From SCUN01 sp964343975 (GTDB taxonomy: Bacteria; Acidobacteriota; Vicinamibacteria; Vicinamibacterales; SCN-69-37): a DNA stretch of 7,465 bases. The notes beneath the pieces were generated by a model. That model saw only the letters and a program-made list of their open reading frames with translations. It ran no database searches and was not told the DNA's origin. Below are positions 1 to 5,970 of this stretch, piece after piece. A program made the translations under genes and the position numbers. Location: NCBI GenBank assembly GCA_964343975.1, contig CAYFLU010000160.1:1-7465 (forward strand), written 5' to 3'. The first letter of the stretch is position 1; the number at the start of each line of letters is the position of its first letter.

Positions 1-356
1 GGAATGCCCGGCACCACCTCGAACGGGATGCGCTGCTCGTGGAGGAACATCGCCTCCTTCGCGCCGCTGTCGAACAGGAACGGATCGCCCCACTTGAGGC
101 GGGCCACCGACAGCCCTTCACGCGCCTTGTCGGCGATGAGCATCGACAGCGCGTCTTGCGCCAACGTGTCTTCGGCAGGCGCGCCGGCTTCGATCTTCTC
201 GGCGTCGGGGCGCGTCCATCGCAGCAGGTTGGCCACGGCGCGGTCGTAGATCACGACATCGGCGAGGCTCAGGAGCCGCAGCCCCTGCACGCTGATGAGC
301 CCGGGGTCGCCCGGGCCGGCGCCGATCAGACTGACGTGTCCGTAGGTAGGCATCAT
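1..356 (-). CDS. SUMT-like tetrapyrrole methyltransferase (cobA/sumT-like), N-terminal part
   Basis: The first 118 residues of a tetrapyrrole methylase (TP_methylase fold); the gene leaves the window at its left edge. The family transfers methyl groups from S-adenosylmethionine to tetrapyrroles. The nearest recognisable type is uroporphyrinogen-III C-methyltransferase, which makes precorrin-2 for siroheme and cobalamin. Visible are the N-terminal glycine-rich GAGPGDPGL loop (residues 12-20), the ADVVIYDR strand-turn (32-39), RLKWGDPF (86-93) and the SAM-pocket-side strand IPFEVVPGI (110-118). It differs from textbook SUMT: the usual RLKGGDPF has Trp89 instead of Gly, and the VGKR-type motif normally found near residue 55 is absent. 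The ATG at 356-354 overlaps the TGA of the upstream VWA gene, and a second ATG follows directly at 353-351. No Shine-Dalgarno is visible, so coupled translation is likely. The family call is solid; the exact substrate is uncertain. Confidence 0.82.
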   Translation of the reverse strand, partial: MMPTYGHVSLIGAGPGDPGLISVQGLRLLSLADVVIYDRAVANLLRWTRPDAEKIEAGAPAEDTLAQDALSMLIADKAREGLSVARLKWGDPFLFDSGAKEAMFLHEQRIPFEVVPGI

Positions 357-1279
357 TGGAGGGTCGGCGCGAAGTAGCCGCGCTTGGTGCGAACGGTGAC
401 ATCCGGCCGGTCGACCTGCACCACCACGGTGCGCCAGGCGCCGTCACGCTTGGGATTCTTCGGTGTGTAGCCGATCGTGTACTGGCTCACGAGTTCATCC
501 GCGATCGCCTGGTACACGGCGGGCAACTGCGGGAGCTGCTCGACAAAGAACACGCGTCCGCCGGTTTCCTGCGAGAGCGTGCGCATCACGAAGTCGGCTT
601 CATTGAATCCGCGCGTCGGGAAGTCGGTCTTGGACTTGAGGCCGATGCAGTAGATCAGGACTTCCGATCGCTTTGCCGCATCGAGCACCTGGTCGTACTC
701 GACGAGGCTCGAGGTGTCTTCGCCGTCCGACAGCACGACGATCGCCTGGCGGCGGATCTGGGCGAGCGACTCGGCGCGGATCTTCTTCAGTTCAGCCAGC
801 GCGATGTAGATCGCGTTGTAGAGAGACGTCGAGCCGCCGGCCTTGGTCGAGCGAATCGCCTTCTCGAGCAGGACGCGGTCGTTCGTGAACGACTGGATCA
901 CGTTCGGCCGGCTGTCGAAGTCGATGACCTGCGCGACATCGTTCGGGCCGAGCCGGTTGGCAAAACCGATCGCGGCTTCCTGCGCGGTCCCGATCTTGGT
1001 GTCCATGCTGGTGCTCGAATCGAGCAGGATCGACAGCGCGATGGGCTGACGTTCGGAGGTGAAGAACGTCACGTCCTGCTTGACGCCGTCTTCGAACACC
1101 GAGAACTTGCTCTGCTCGAGTCCGCCCACGAAGTGCTCGCCGTCCATCACGGTCACGTTCAGCGAGACGAGATCGACGCCCGAGCGGATGACCTGCTGCC
1201 CGCGCGCGGAGAGCGCGGCGAGGGCCGTGACCGCGAAGGCCAGTGTGGCCGCCGCGCGGCCGAACCCGCGCCGCGTCAC
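353..1279 (-). CDS. Exported VWA-domain protein with intact MIDAS (VWFA-related acidobacterial family)
   Basis: A 308-residue protein of the VWFA-related Acidobacteria type. A positively charged start and hydrophobic stretch (residues 3-25, ending near SARGQQ) look like a Sec signal, so it probably acts outside the cytoplasm. Residues 35-75 form a short beta domain (VSLNVTVMDG...FSVFEDGVKQDVTFF) typical of the family. The VWA domain follows at about 79-265. Its metal-ion-dependent adhesion site is complete: Asp87-x-Ser89-x-Ser91, Thr151 in GGSTSLYNAI and Asp185 in VVLSDGEDT. The tail ends in the family's YTIGYTP...GYFAP pattern. VWA domains bind protein ligands through a divalent cation; the ligand here cannot be read from sequence. 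It begins with GTG, overlapping the TGA of the preceding VWA gene by 4 bp, and its own TGA overlaps the methyltransferase ATG. The three genes therefore look like one transcription unit. Confidence 0.93.
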   Translation of the reverse strand: MTRRGFGRAAATLAFAVTALAALSARGQQVIRSGVDLVSLNVTVMDGEHFVGGLEQSKFSVFEDGVKQDVTFFTSERQPIALSILLDSSTSMDTKIGTAQEAAIGFANRLGPNDVAQVIDFDSRPNVIQSFTNDRVLLEKAIRSTKAGGSTSLYNAIYIALAELKKIRAESLAQIRRQAIVVLSDGEDTSSLVEYDQVLDAAKRSEVLIYCIGLKSKTDFPTRGFNEADFVMRTLSQETGGRVFFVEQLPQLPAVYQAIADELVSQYTIGYTPKNPKRDGAWRTVVVQVDRPDVTVRTKRGYFAPTLQ

Positions 1280-2102
1280 TGACCCGCCCAGCGCGGCGCC
1301 TGCAGTTTCAGGTCCTTGCGCGTCAACTGGATCTCAAGCTTCTTCGGCGGCACCGTCTGCTCGGGGCGGCCGTAGGTGATCTGGATCTGCCCGTTGAGGA
1401 GCGCCGCGAGCTCGGTCATCTTCTGCGGCAACGACAACCGGTTCATCAGCGGCAGCGTCGTCCCGCCCGTCTGTGAGGTGCCTTCGTCGATGATGGCCGA
1501 CCGGTCACGCGCTTCGGTCGAGTTCATGTTGATCGCCGCGCCCTGGAGCGCCACGACGAAGAGCTGGGCGTTGGCGAAGCGCAGGGCCTCGAGCACCTGT
1601 GAGCGGCCGGAGTTGCTGAACTCCTCGCCGGTTTCGTCGACAAAGACGACGATCGCCTGGCGCGCGGCCGGGTCGCGGCGGAGGGCACGTGACGCGTCGA
1701 AAATCGCGTCGGTCATGTAGGCGCCCGCGCCCGTCATCGGAAAGAGTTTCTGCGCCGCGCGCACGAGCGTCGGCGCGGCGTTCGTGAAATCTTCGACGAG
1801 CGTCGGCCGGTCGCCGAAGGTCGAGAACGACATCATCGTGTCGGGGTTCGCCTTGAACATCGCCGTGATGAAGCCCGACATCGCGAGCCGCAACTCGTTG
1901 GTCGCCGGCTGCGTGGCCTGACTGTTGTCGACGAGGAGGGCGATGCGCATCGGCATCTTCGCCGGGCCGACGGCCAGCACTTCGCGGTCGCGGTTGTCCT
2001 CGCGAATGATGAAGTCCTTGAGCGTGAGGTCTTTGGCCGGGGCGCCCGACTTGTCGGTCACGGTGACCCAGACGTCGCGCGTGCGGCCGGCCGCCTGGCC
2101 GT
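1276..2102 (-). CDS. VWA-domain protein with degenerate MIDAS, 5' end lost in assembly gap
   Basis: The reading frame is open from the gap edge (GQAAGRTRDVWVTVTDKSG...) to the TGA at 1278-1276, about 275 visible residues. The true start and any signal peptide are in the N run. A GTG at 2061 is in frame, but it falls inside the conserved VWVTVTDKSG strand, so it is an unlikely start. The N-terminal beta segment (KDLTLKDFIIREDNRDREVL) and the following VWA fold match the VWFA-related Acidobacteria family, paralogous to the next gene. The metal site is incomplete. DNSQA replaces DxSxS (codons at about 1929-1915), and the region GAGAYMTDAI lacks the usual Thr, although the third Asp is kept in VVFVDETGEE. 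This suggests a structural or cation-independent partner of the downstream VWA protein, with which it shares a 4-bp GTGA overlap. That pairing is inferred. Confidence 0.88.
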
Positions 2103-2202
2103 NNNNNNNNNNNNNNNNNNNNNNNNNNNNNNNNNNNNNNNNNNNNNNNNNNNNNNNNNNNNNNNNNNNNNNNNNNNNNNNNNNNNNNNNNNNNNNNNNN
2201 NN
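2103..2202. other. Assembly gap, 100 Ns
   Basis: An uninterrupted run of 100 unknown bases, the conventional scaffold placeholder, so its real length is unknown. It removes the 5' end of the minus-strand VWA gene and the 5' end and promoter of the plus-strand AtpI-like/atpB/atpE unit. Any reading frame that appears to cross it is artificial. Confidence 0.99.
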
Positions 2203-2356
2203 GGTGCTCCGCTACGCTTTACTGGCTCTAATTGCGTACGTTATGATTTCACGTTTGCGATTGAGCCCGTTGGGCCTGTTCTTGGGAGCATCCGTGATCC
2301 CGGCAGCCGTCCTGATCGAGGTTCTCGCATCGCTCAAATCACATGGAAAAGTTTGA
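2203..2356 (+). CDS. ATP synthase subunit I-like membrane protein, C-terminal fragment
   Basis: About 51 residues are readable before the TGA at 2354-2356; the N-terminus is inside the assembly gap. Two hydrophobic segments (LRYALLALIAYVMIS and LGLFLGASVIPAAVLIEVL) joined by the short loop RLRLSPLG match the last two helices of small AtpI-type proteins. The position fits too: it lies directly upstream of atpB and overlaps its start by 14 bp, as atpI-like genes usually lead F0 operons. AtpI proteins are thought to help c-ring assembly or cation supply to the ATP synthase. Codons such as TTA, CTA, ATT, TTG and TCA are noticeably commoner here than in neighbouring genes, which strongly prefer G/C third positions. 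With so little sequence, the name rests partly on context. Confidence 0.7.
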
Positions 2357-3203
2357 ATTTCCGCTGCTGATCGTCCACTGGGTCAACGCCGTGCTTGGCC
2401 CGGTGGCTGTTGCCCTTCACAAGCTCATCGGCAAGACGCTCACGCCCGATGCCCACGGCAACGTCATCCCGCCCTACATGGTGATGGTGATGCTCGTCGT
2501 GCTGGGTTGGACGGTGCTGGGCTTCGTCCTGCGGTCGCGCCTGTCGGTTGAGAACCCGGGCAAGCTGCAGATCGTGCTCGAGGATCTGGTCGGCGGCCTC
2601 GTGGACATGCTCGAGCAGTGGCTCGGACCGAAGGGCCGCAACTTCCTGCCGCTCATCGGCACGCTCGGCGCGTTCATCATCTCGTGCAACTACATGGGCC
2701 TCTTGCCGGGCTTCATCTCGCCGACGACGAGCATCAACGTCACGGTGGGCTGCGCGATCACGACCTGGACCTACTACCACCTGCAGGGCGTGAAGGCGCA
2801 GGGCATCGTGAGCTACCTGCTGCACTTCGCGTTCCCCCCGGGCGTGCCGAAGTTCCTCGCGCCGCTGATGCTCGTGATCGAGACGATCAGCCACCTGTCG
2901 CGCGTCATGTCGCTCTCGTTGCGTCTCTACGGCAACATCTTCGGCGAAGACCTGGTCATCGCCATTCTTGCGTTCCTCAGCCCGTGGTGGCTGCCGATCT
3001 TCCCGCTCCCGATGATGGTCCTCGGCCTCATCACCGGCGGGTTGCAGGCATTCATCTTCGTGTTGCTGAGCATCATCTATCTGCAGGGCGCGACGCACGT
3101 CGAGCACGGGGATGACCATGGTGGTCCCAACCATGGTAGTGAACATGGCACCCCCGGCCACGACCACGGCCACGCCCGGGATATGGCCGCAGCAGCGGTG
3201 TAG
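2343..3203 (+). CDS. atpB: F0F1 ATP synthase subunit a
   Basis: The 286-residue a subunit forms the two half-channels through which the coupling ion reaches the c-ring in the cytoplasmic membrane. Diagnostic parts are LPLIGTLGAFI with SCNYMGLLPGF (residues 103-124), the horizontal-helix region SRVMSLSLRLYGNIFGEDLV (186-205) with the essential Arg194, and GGLQAFIFVLLSIIYL (232-247) with Gln235, equivalent to E. coli Gln252. By alignment Asp203 takes the place of E. coli Glu219. An unusual feature is the C-terminal tail after the last helix, with eight histidines between residues 252 and 277 mixed with Gly and Asp. The gene starts inside the AtpI-like gene (14-bp overlap, no clear Shine-Dalgarno), suggesting coupled translation. 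atpE follows after 24 bp. Confidence 0.98.
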   Translation: MEKFEFPLLIVHWVNAVLGPVAVALHKLIGKTLTPDAHGNVIPPYMVMVMLVVLGWTVLGFVLRSRLSVENPGKLQIVLEDLVGGLVDMLEQWLGPKGRNFLPLIGTLGAFIISCNYMGLLPGFISPTTSINVTVGCAITTWTYYHLQGVKAQGIVSYLLHFAFPPGVPKFLAPLMLVIETISHLSRVMSLSLRLYGNIFGEDLVIAILAFLSPWWLPIFPLPMMVLGLITGGLQAFIFVLLSIIYLQGATHVEHGDDHGGPNHGSEHGTPGHDHGHARDMAAAAV

Positions 3204-3217
3204 TTCCACTTTCATCT

Positions 3218-3222
3218 GGAGG
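3218..3222 (+). promoter_or_regulatory. Ribosome binding site of atpE
   Basis: GGAGG lies 5 nt before the GTG at 3228. It decides the atpE start and is the clearest Shine-Dalgarno in the window, where most other genes depend on overlapping stops or show none. A strong independent site fits the need for many c subunits per complex. Confidence 0.85.
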
Positions 3223-3227
3223 CAGTT

Positions 3228-3581
3228 GTGAACAAGCGAGTGTTGATGGGTCTCATGGTGGCGATCGCGGCGGTGGCTGCGGGTTCGCCGGTGTTTGCAC
3301 AGGAAGCCGCGCAGCATGCGGCGGCGGCGACGGGCAGCAGCTCGGTCGCGATGTGGTCGGTGATCACGGCGGGCTTCGCGCTCGGTATCGCGGCGGGCCT
3401 CGGCGCGCTCGGTCAGGGCAAGGCGATCGCGTCGGCGACCGAAGCCATCGCGCGTAACCCCTCCGCGGCCGGCGAAATCCGCGGCGCGCTGATCCTCGGC
3501 CTCGTGCTGATCGAGTCGCTCTCGATCTACGTGCTGCTGATCTCGCTCATCCTGTTCTTCGTCAAGCCGTTCCCGCTCTAA
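3228..3581 (+). CDS. atpE: F0F1 ATP synthase subunit c, with signal-peptide-like N-terminus
   Basis: A 117-residue c subunit, longer than the usual 70-90 because of an N-terminal extension. Residues 1-24 (Lys/Arg start, hydrophobic core, SPVFAQ) look like a cleavable signal, followed by an Ala/His linker to about residue 38. The hairpin then has helix 1 (about 41-68, glycine-rich, GALGQGKA), the polar loop ARNP (75-78) and helix 2 (about 86-113). Glu96 is the ion-carrying carboxylate. Gln63, Glu96, Ser97 and Tyr101 align with Gln32, Glu65, Ser66 and Tyr70 of the Na+-binding Ilyobacter tartaricus c-ring, so sodium coupling is possible but unproven. It uses a GTG start chosen by the GGAGG at 3218. 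A strong terminator follows 21 bp after the stop, so no atpF or F1 gene belongs to this unit. Confidence 0.97.
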   Translation: MNKRVLMGLMVAIAAVAAGSPVFAQEAAQHAAAATGSSSVAMWSVITAGFALGIAAGLGALGQGKAIASATEAIARNPSAAGEIRGALILGLVLIESLSIYVLLISLILFFVKPFPL

Positions 3582-3602
3582 ACCGCAGGATTCGGACGAC
3601 TC

Positions 3603-3638
3603 GGCCGCTCGGGAGCGTTCCTCCCGGGCGGCCTTTTT
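3603..3638 (+). terminator. Intrinsic terminator after atpE
   Basis: A 13-bp stem pairs 3603-3615 with 3621-3633; all pairs are Watson-Crick except one G-U at 3609/3627. The loop is 5 nt (3616-3620) and TTTTT (3634-3638) follows directly. This is a classic Rho-independent terminator in the atpE direction. The next gene starts only 20 bp beyond it. Confidence 0.95.
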
Positions 3639-3657
3639 CATTGGTGCCGTTTCGTTG

Positions 3658-4617
3658 ATGTCCGCCGCCGCCACGAAGTCCCGCCATTTCCTGATCGACG
3701 TGCTCCTTGTGAGCATGGTCACGATCTGGGCGCTCAACTACAGCGTGATCAAGCGCGCGTTCGCCGAAGTGCCCGCGCAACCGTTCAACGCGCTGCGGAT
3801 GGCCATCGCGGCGGTGCTGTTTCTGGCGACGCTCGGTGGAACGGCGCTGGCGGTCCGCGGCGGGCGCCGCGTGTCGTCGATCCTCTACACGCCGGTGCGC
3901 GCCACGCGCGCCGAGTGGATGCGCATGGCCGTGCTCGGCATCGTCGGCCACTTCTGCTATCAGTTCTGCTTCGCGCGCGGCATCAACGGCACGAGCGTGA
4001 GCAACAGTGCGCTCATCATCGGCGCAACGCCGGTCGTCGTCGCCATCAGCAGCGCGGTGCTCGGACACGAGCGGCTGTCGCTGCGTCATTGGGCGGGCGC
4101 GGCCGTGTCGGCCCTCGGCATCTATCTCGTGGTCGGGCATGGCGCGGCCTTCGGCGGCGCGCATCTCACCGGCGACCTGTACATGATCGCGTCGGTGCTG
4201 TGCTGGGCGTCGTACTCGGTCGGCGCGGCGTCGCTCGTGAAGCATCACTCGCCGCTGTTTGTGACCGGCACCACGTTTGCGATCGGCGCGGTGCCCTACG
4301 TGCTGATGTCGTGGCCGGCGATGCGCGAGGTGCCGTGGCTGCACCTCTCGACCTATGTCTATGTGGCCGTCAGCGGCTCCGCGCTGTTGGCGCTCTTCGC
4401 GTCGTACATCATCTGGTACACCGGCGTGCAGGCGTTCGGCGTGGCGCGCACATCGCTTTACTCGAACCTCGTGCCGGTGGCGGCGCTGATCATTGCGCGG
4501 TTGTGGCTGGGCGAGCCGATCACGACGATCAAGGTCATCGGCGCGGCGGCGGTGCTCTCGGGGTTGGCGCTGACGCGGCTCGGTGCGCGGGCCTCGTCGA
4601 TTCCGCCGGAAGAGTAG
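3658..4617 (+). CDS. DMT-superfamily permease, two EamA domains
   Basis: A 319-residue multi-pass membrane protein of the drug/metabolite transporter superfamily. Two EamA repeats are seen at roughly residues 14-157 and 171-307, each five helices. Typical pieces are TIWALNYSVIK in the first helix, NSALIIGATPVVVAISSAVLGHERLS-type sequence at the end of repeat 1 (117-141), and the parallel SLYSNLVPVAALIIARLWLGEPIT-type sequence in repeat 2 (266-289). Family members export or import amino acids, nucleobases, sugars or drugs; the substrate cannot be told from sequence. ATG at 3658 is preferred, although a TTG at 3655 is in frame. No Shine-Dalgarno is visible and the atpE terminator ends only about 20 bp upstream, so it either depends on read-through or has a promoter within the atpE tail. 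Its stop lies 6 bp from the stop of the convergent DUF2752 gene. Confidence 0.93.
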   Translation: MSAAATKSRHFLIDVLLVSMVTIWALNYSVIKRAFAEVPAQPFNALRMAIAAVLFLATLGGTALAVRGGRRVSSILYTPVRATRAEWMRMAVLGIVGHFCYQFCFARGINGTSVSNSALIIGATPVVVAISSAVLGHERLSLRHWAGAAVSALGIYLVVGHGAAFGGAHLTGDLYMIASVLCWASYSVGAASLVKHHSPLFVTGTTFAIGAVPYVLMSWPAMREVPWLHLSTYVYVAVSGSALLALFASYIIWYTGVQAFGVARTSLYSNLVPVAALIIARLWLGEPITTIKVIGAAAVLSGLALTRLGARASSIPPEE

Positions 4618-4623
4618 GGCGCG

Positions 4624-4950
4624 TCAGCGGGCGAAGAGCGGGCGACCCCGCCACGCTTCGGCCAGTGCCCAGCCCAGCCAACCCACGGCCGCCACCATCA
4701 CGAGCGGCGCCGCCATGTGCAACTGCACCGCCGCGTGCCAGTCGCCGCGCAACGCATAGCACACGCCGCGCGTGAGCCCGCACGTCAGGCACTCGTGCCC
4801 TGTGAACCGTTTGATCAGACACAACTCGATCGGCAGCGGCTGCGCCGGATTGGTCACCCGCGCGCCGAACAACAGCAGCGCCAGCACGCCGGCCTCATGC
4901 CAGCGGGCGCGGCGCGAGGCCGCCGACAAGATGATCGGCGGCCGTCGCAT
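4624..4950 (-). CDS. DUF2752 family membrane protein
   Basis: A 108-residue protein carrying the DUF2752 signature CLIKRFTGHECLTCGLTRG (residues 44-62). The three cysteines (44, 54, 57) and GLTR are the defining features; the more usual CPxCG is CLTCG here. A hydrophobic segment at about 20-32 precedes the motif and another (about 79-97) follows it, so it should be a small inner-membrane protein with the Cys motif near the membrane face. The family has no established function; the Cys arrangement suggests metal or disulfide chemistry but does not prove it. The ATG at 4950-4948 overlaps the upstream stop as TGATG, indicating translational coupling to the GYF_2-like membrane protein. A much longer apparent frame extending upstream is the wrong phase of that neighbour. 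Confidence 0.88.
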   Translation of the reverse strand: MRRPPIILSAASRRARWHEAGVLALLLFGARVTNPAQPLPIELCLIKRFTGHECLTCGLTRGVCYALRGDWHAAVQLHMAAPLVMVAAVGWLGWALAEAWRGRPLFAR

Positions 4951-5819
4951 CAGGCGGTCGTCGTCGCGGCGTGCGCGCGCTGGAGGAAGCGGTAGGCCAG
5001 GACCGTCGCCATCAGCACGACGGGCTGCGCCACGAGAATGCCCACGCCGCACACCAACAAGCCGAGCAGCAGCACGACCAGAAAAGACAGCACGAGTCCG
5101 AACAGGCGCCACCGGTAGCCGCGCGTGAGCTCGGCGCTGCGGCTCATCGCCGCGGAGAATTCGAGCGGCGTGTCGGCCAGGATCACCGACGTGAACATCC
5201 ACATCAACGAGAGGATGATGCCGGGCACGATCAGGAGGACGATGCCGAGGGCCACGCCGATCGTCGTGACGAGCCAGGCGAGAAAGGCCTGACCGAACCG
5301 GTCGAACCCCTTGAACAACATGTCCACTTCGGGCGCACGGCCCTCGAGAATGCCCAGCAACGCCCGGTTCACGCCGACCATGAACACGCCATTGAGGACG
5401 AGCGACGCACACGCGCCGATGATCGGCACGAAGCCGACGGCCATCATGATCAGCAACATGAGACCGAGGACCAGCCAATGCGGCTTCACGAGCTGCCAGG
5501 CCAGGCCGATGAACGCCCACGCGCGAAACGTCTCCGGCAACGCGACCGCCGTGGCCGTCGTCGACGCCGGTGCCGTGCCGGAGGGCGCACCGCCCGATGC
5601 GGATGGGTTGGGTGAGGCCGGTGGCCGCGCCGTGCTTCCCAGGAGCGGCGCCACGTCAGCCATGAACTCTGCCGCAATGGCCGCGCCGCCGTTCTTGCGG
5701 ATGCGGGTGGAGGTCTGGATGCGACCCTCGCGGGCCCACTGTTGCAGGCCCGCGAGGTCGATGGGATCGGATTCGCCGCCGTCCGGCAGAAGCACGGTAT
5801 AGCGGTCGGTCTCGGTCAT
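4950..5819 (-). CDS. GYF_2-like domain fused to a multi-pass membrane domain
   Basis: A 289-residue two-part protein. Residues 7-55 (YTVLLPDGGESDPIDLAGLQ, then QWAREGRIQTSTRIRKNGG) resemble the GYF_2 domain, a small cytosolic module presumed to bind peptides. An Ala/Pro/Ser/Gly/Thr-rich linker spans about 62-96. The remainder (about 98-280) is a hydrophobic domain with segments near 116-157, 178-214 and 238-277. It contains DMLFKGFDRFGQAF, LLIVPGIILSLMWMF and CGVGILVAQPVVLMATVLAYRFL, a pattern shared with DUF975-like membrane proteins. The function is unknown; its arrangement suggests a membrane scaffold with a cytosolic binding head. The start is the ATG at 5819-5817, 6 bp after the stop of the DUF5684-like remnant and without a visible Shine-Dalgarno, so it may once have been translated by coupling to that gene. 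Confidence 0.85.
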   Translation of the reverse strand: MTETDRYTVLLPDGGESDPIDLAGLQQWAREGRIQTSTRIRKNGGAAIAAEFMADVAPLLGSTARPPASPNPSASGGAPSGTAPASTTATAVALPETFRAWAFIGLAWQLVKPHWLVLGLMLLIMMAVGFVPIIGACASLVLNGVFMVGVNRALLGILEGRAPEVDMLFKGFDRFGQAFLAWLVTTIGVALGIVLLIVPGIILSLMWMFTSVILADTPLEFSAAMSRSAELTRGYRWRLFGLVLSFLVVLLLGLLVCGVGILVAQPVVLMATVLAYRFLQRAHAATTTA

Positions 5820-5825
5820 GGGTGT

Positions 5826-5970
5826 CTACGCCGCAGGGGCGCCCGTGTAGGTGGCGTCGCTGAAGCCGAGCATGGGGAAGAAGATGAAGCCCAGAAATGC
5901 CAGGCCGATCCCGTACCCGGTGCCTTTGCCGAACGCCTTGGCGAAGGCGATGCACATCAGATGGTTGTTT
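5826..5970 (-). pseudogene. DUF5684-like membrane protein, 3' remnant
   Basis: The frame ending at TAG 5828-5826 encodes a C-terminal piece containing IAFAKAFGKGTGYGIGLAFL and IFFPMLGFSDATYTGAPAA. This is the conserved end of DUF5684-type small membrane proteins (FGKGxGxxIGL...FxPxLGFGxAxY). Family members normally have two or three hydrophobic helices before it, and these are missing. Upstream of about 5965 the frame reads MPMCSVILLNVVNQNN from DNA that is the AT-rich promoter of tetR on the other strand. The earliest sensible start inside the similarity is ATG 5957-5955, giving 43 residues. It lies 6 bp before the GYF_2-like gene, as expected of an operon partner. The best reading is a gene cut at its 5' side, with the breakpoint uncertain. 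A functional one-helix microprotein cannot be excluded. Confidence 0.6.

Noticed and set aside
356..1282. 308-codon open frame on the plus strand opposite the VWA gene
   Set aside because: It mirrors the length of the real VWA frame and has no recognisable domain; it is a by-product of G/C third positions.
1925..2356. Plus-strand frame crossing the N run
   Set aside because: Only the part right of the gap is real AtpI-like coding sequence. The left part is antisense to the VWA gene, and the Ns carry no information.
3110..3180. Short tandem repeat or CRISPR-like array in the atpB tail
   Set aside because: The CATGG/CCATGG-like units are irregular and in frame with a His/Gly-rich coding tail; there are no spacers or consistent repeats.
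2334..3737. 467-codon open frame on the minus strand opposite atpB and atpE
   Set aside because: Its product is an Arg/His/Asp/Glu-rich low-complexity protein typical of the antisense of GC-rich membrane genes, and it covers two certain ATP synthase genes.
4610..4630. Bidirectional terminator between the convergent EamA and DUF2752 genes
   Set aside because: Only 6 bp separate the stops and no stem-loop with a T-run is visible on either strand.
4624..5520. 298-codon minus-strand frame ending with the DUF2752 protein
   Set aside because: Only its last 108 codons are coding. The upstream part is a shifted phase of the GYF_2-like gene, and the ATG at 4950 with a TGATG overlap is the natural start.
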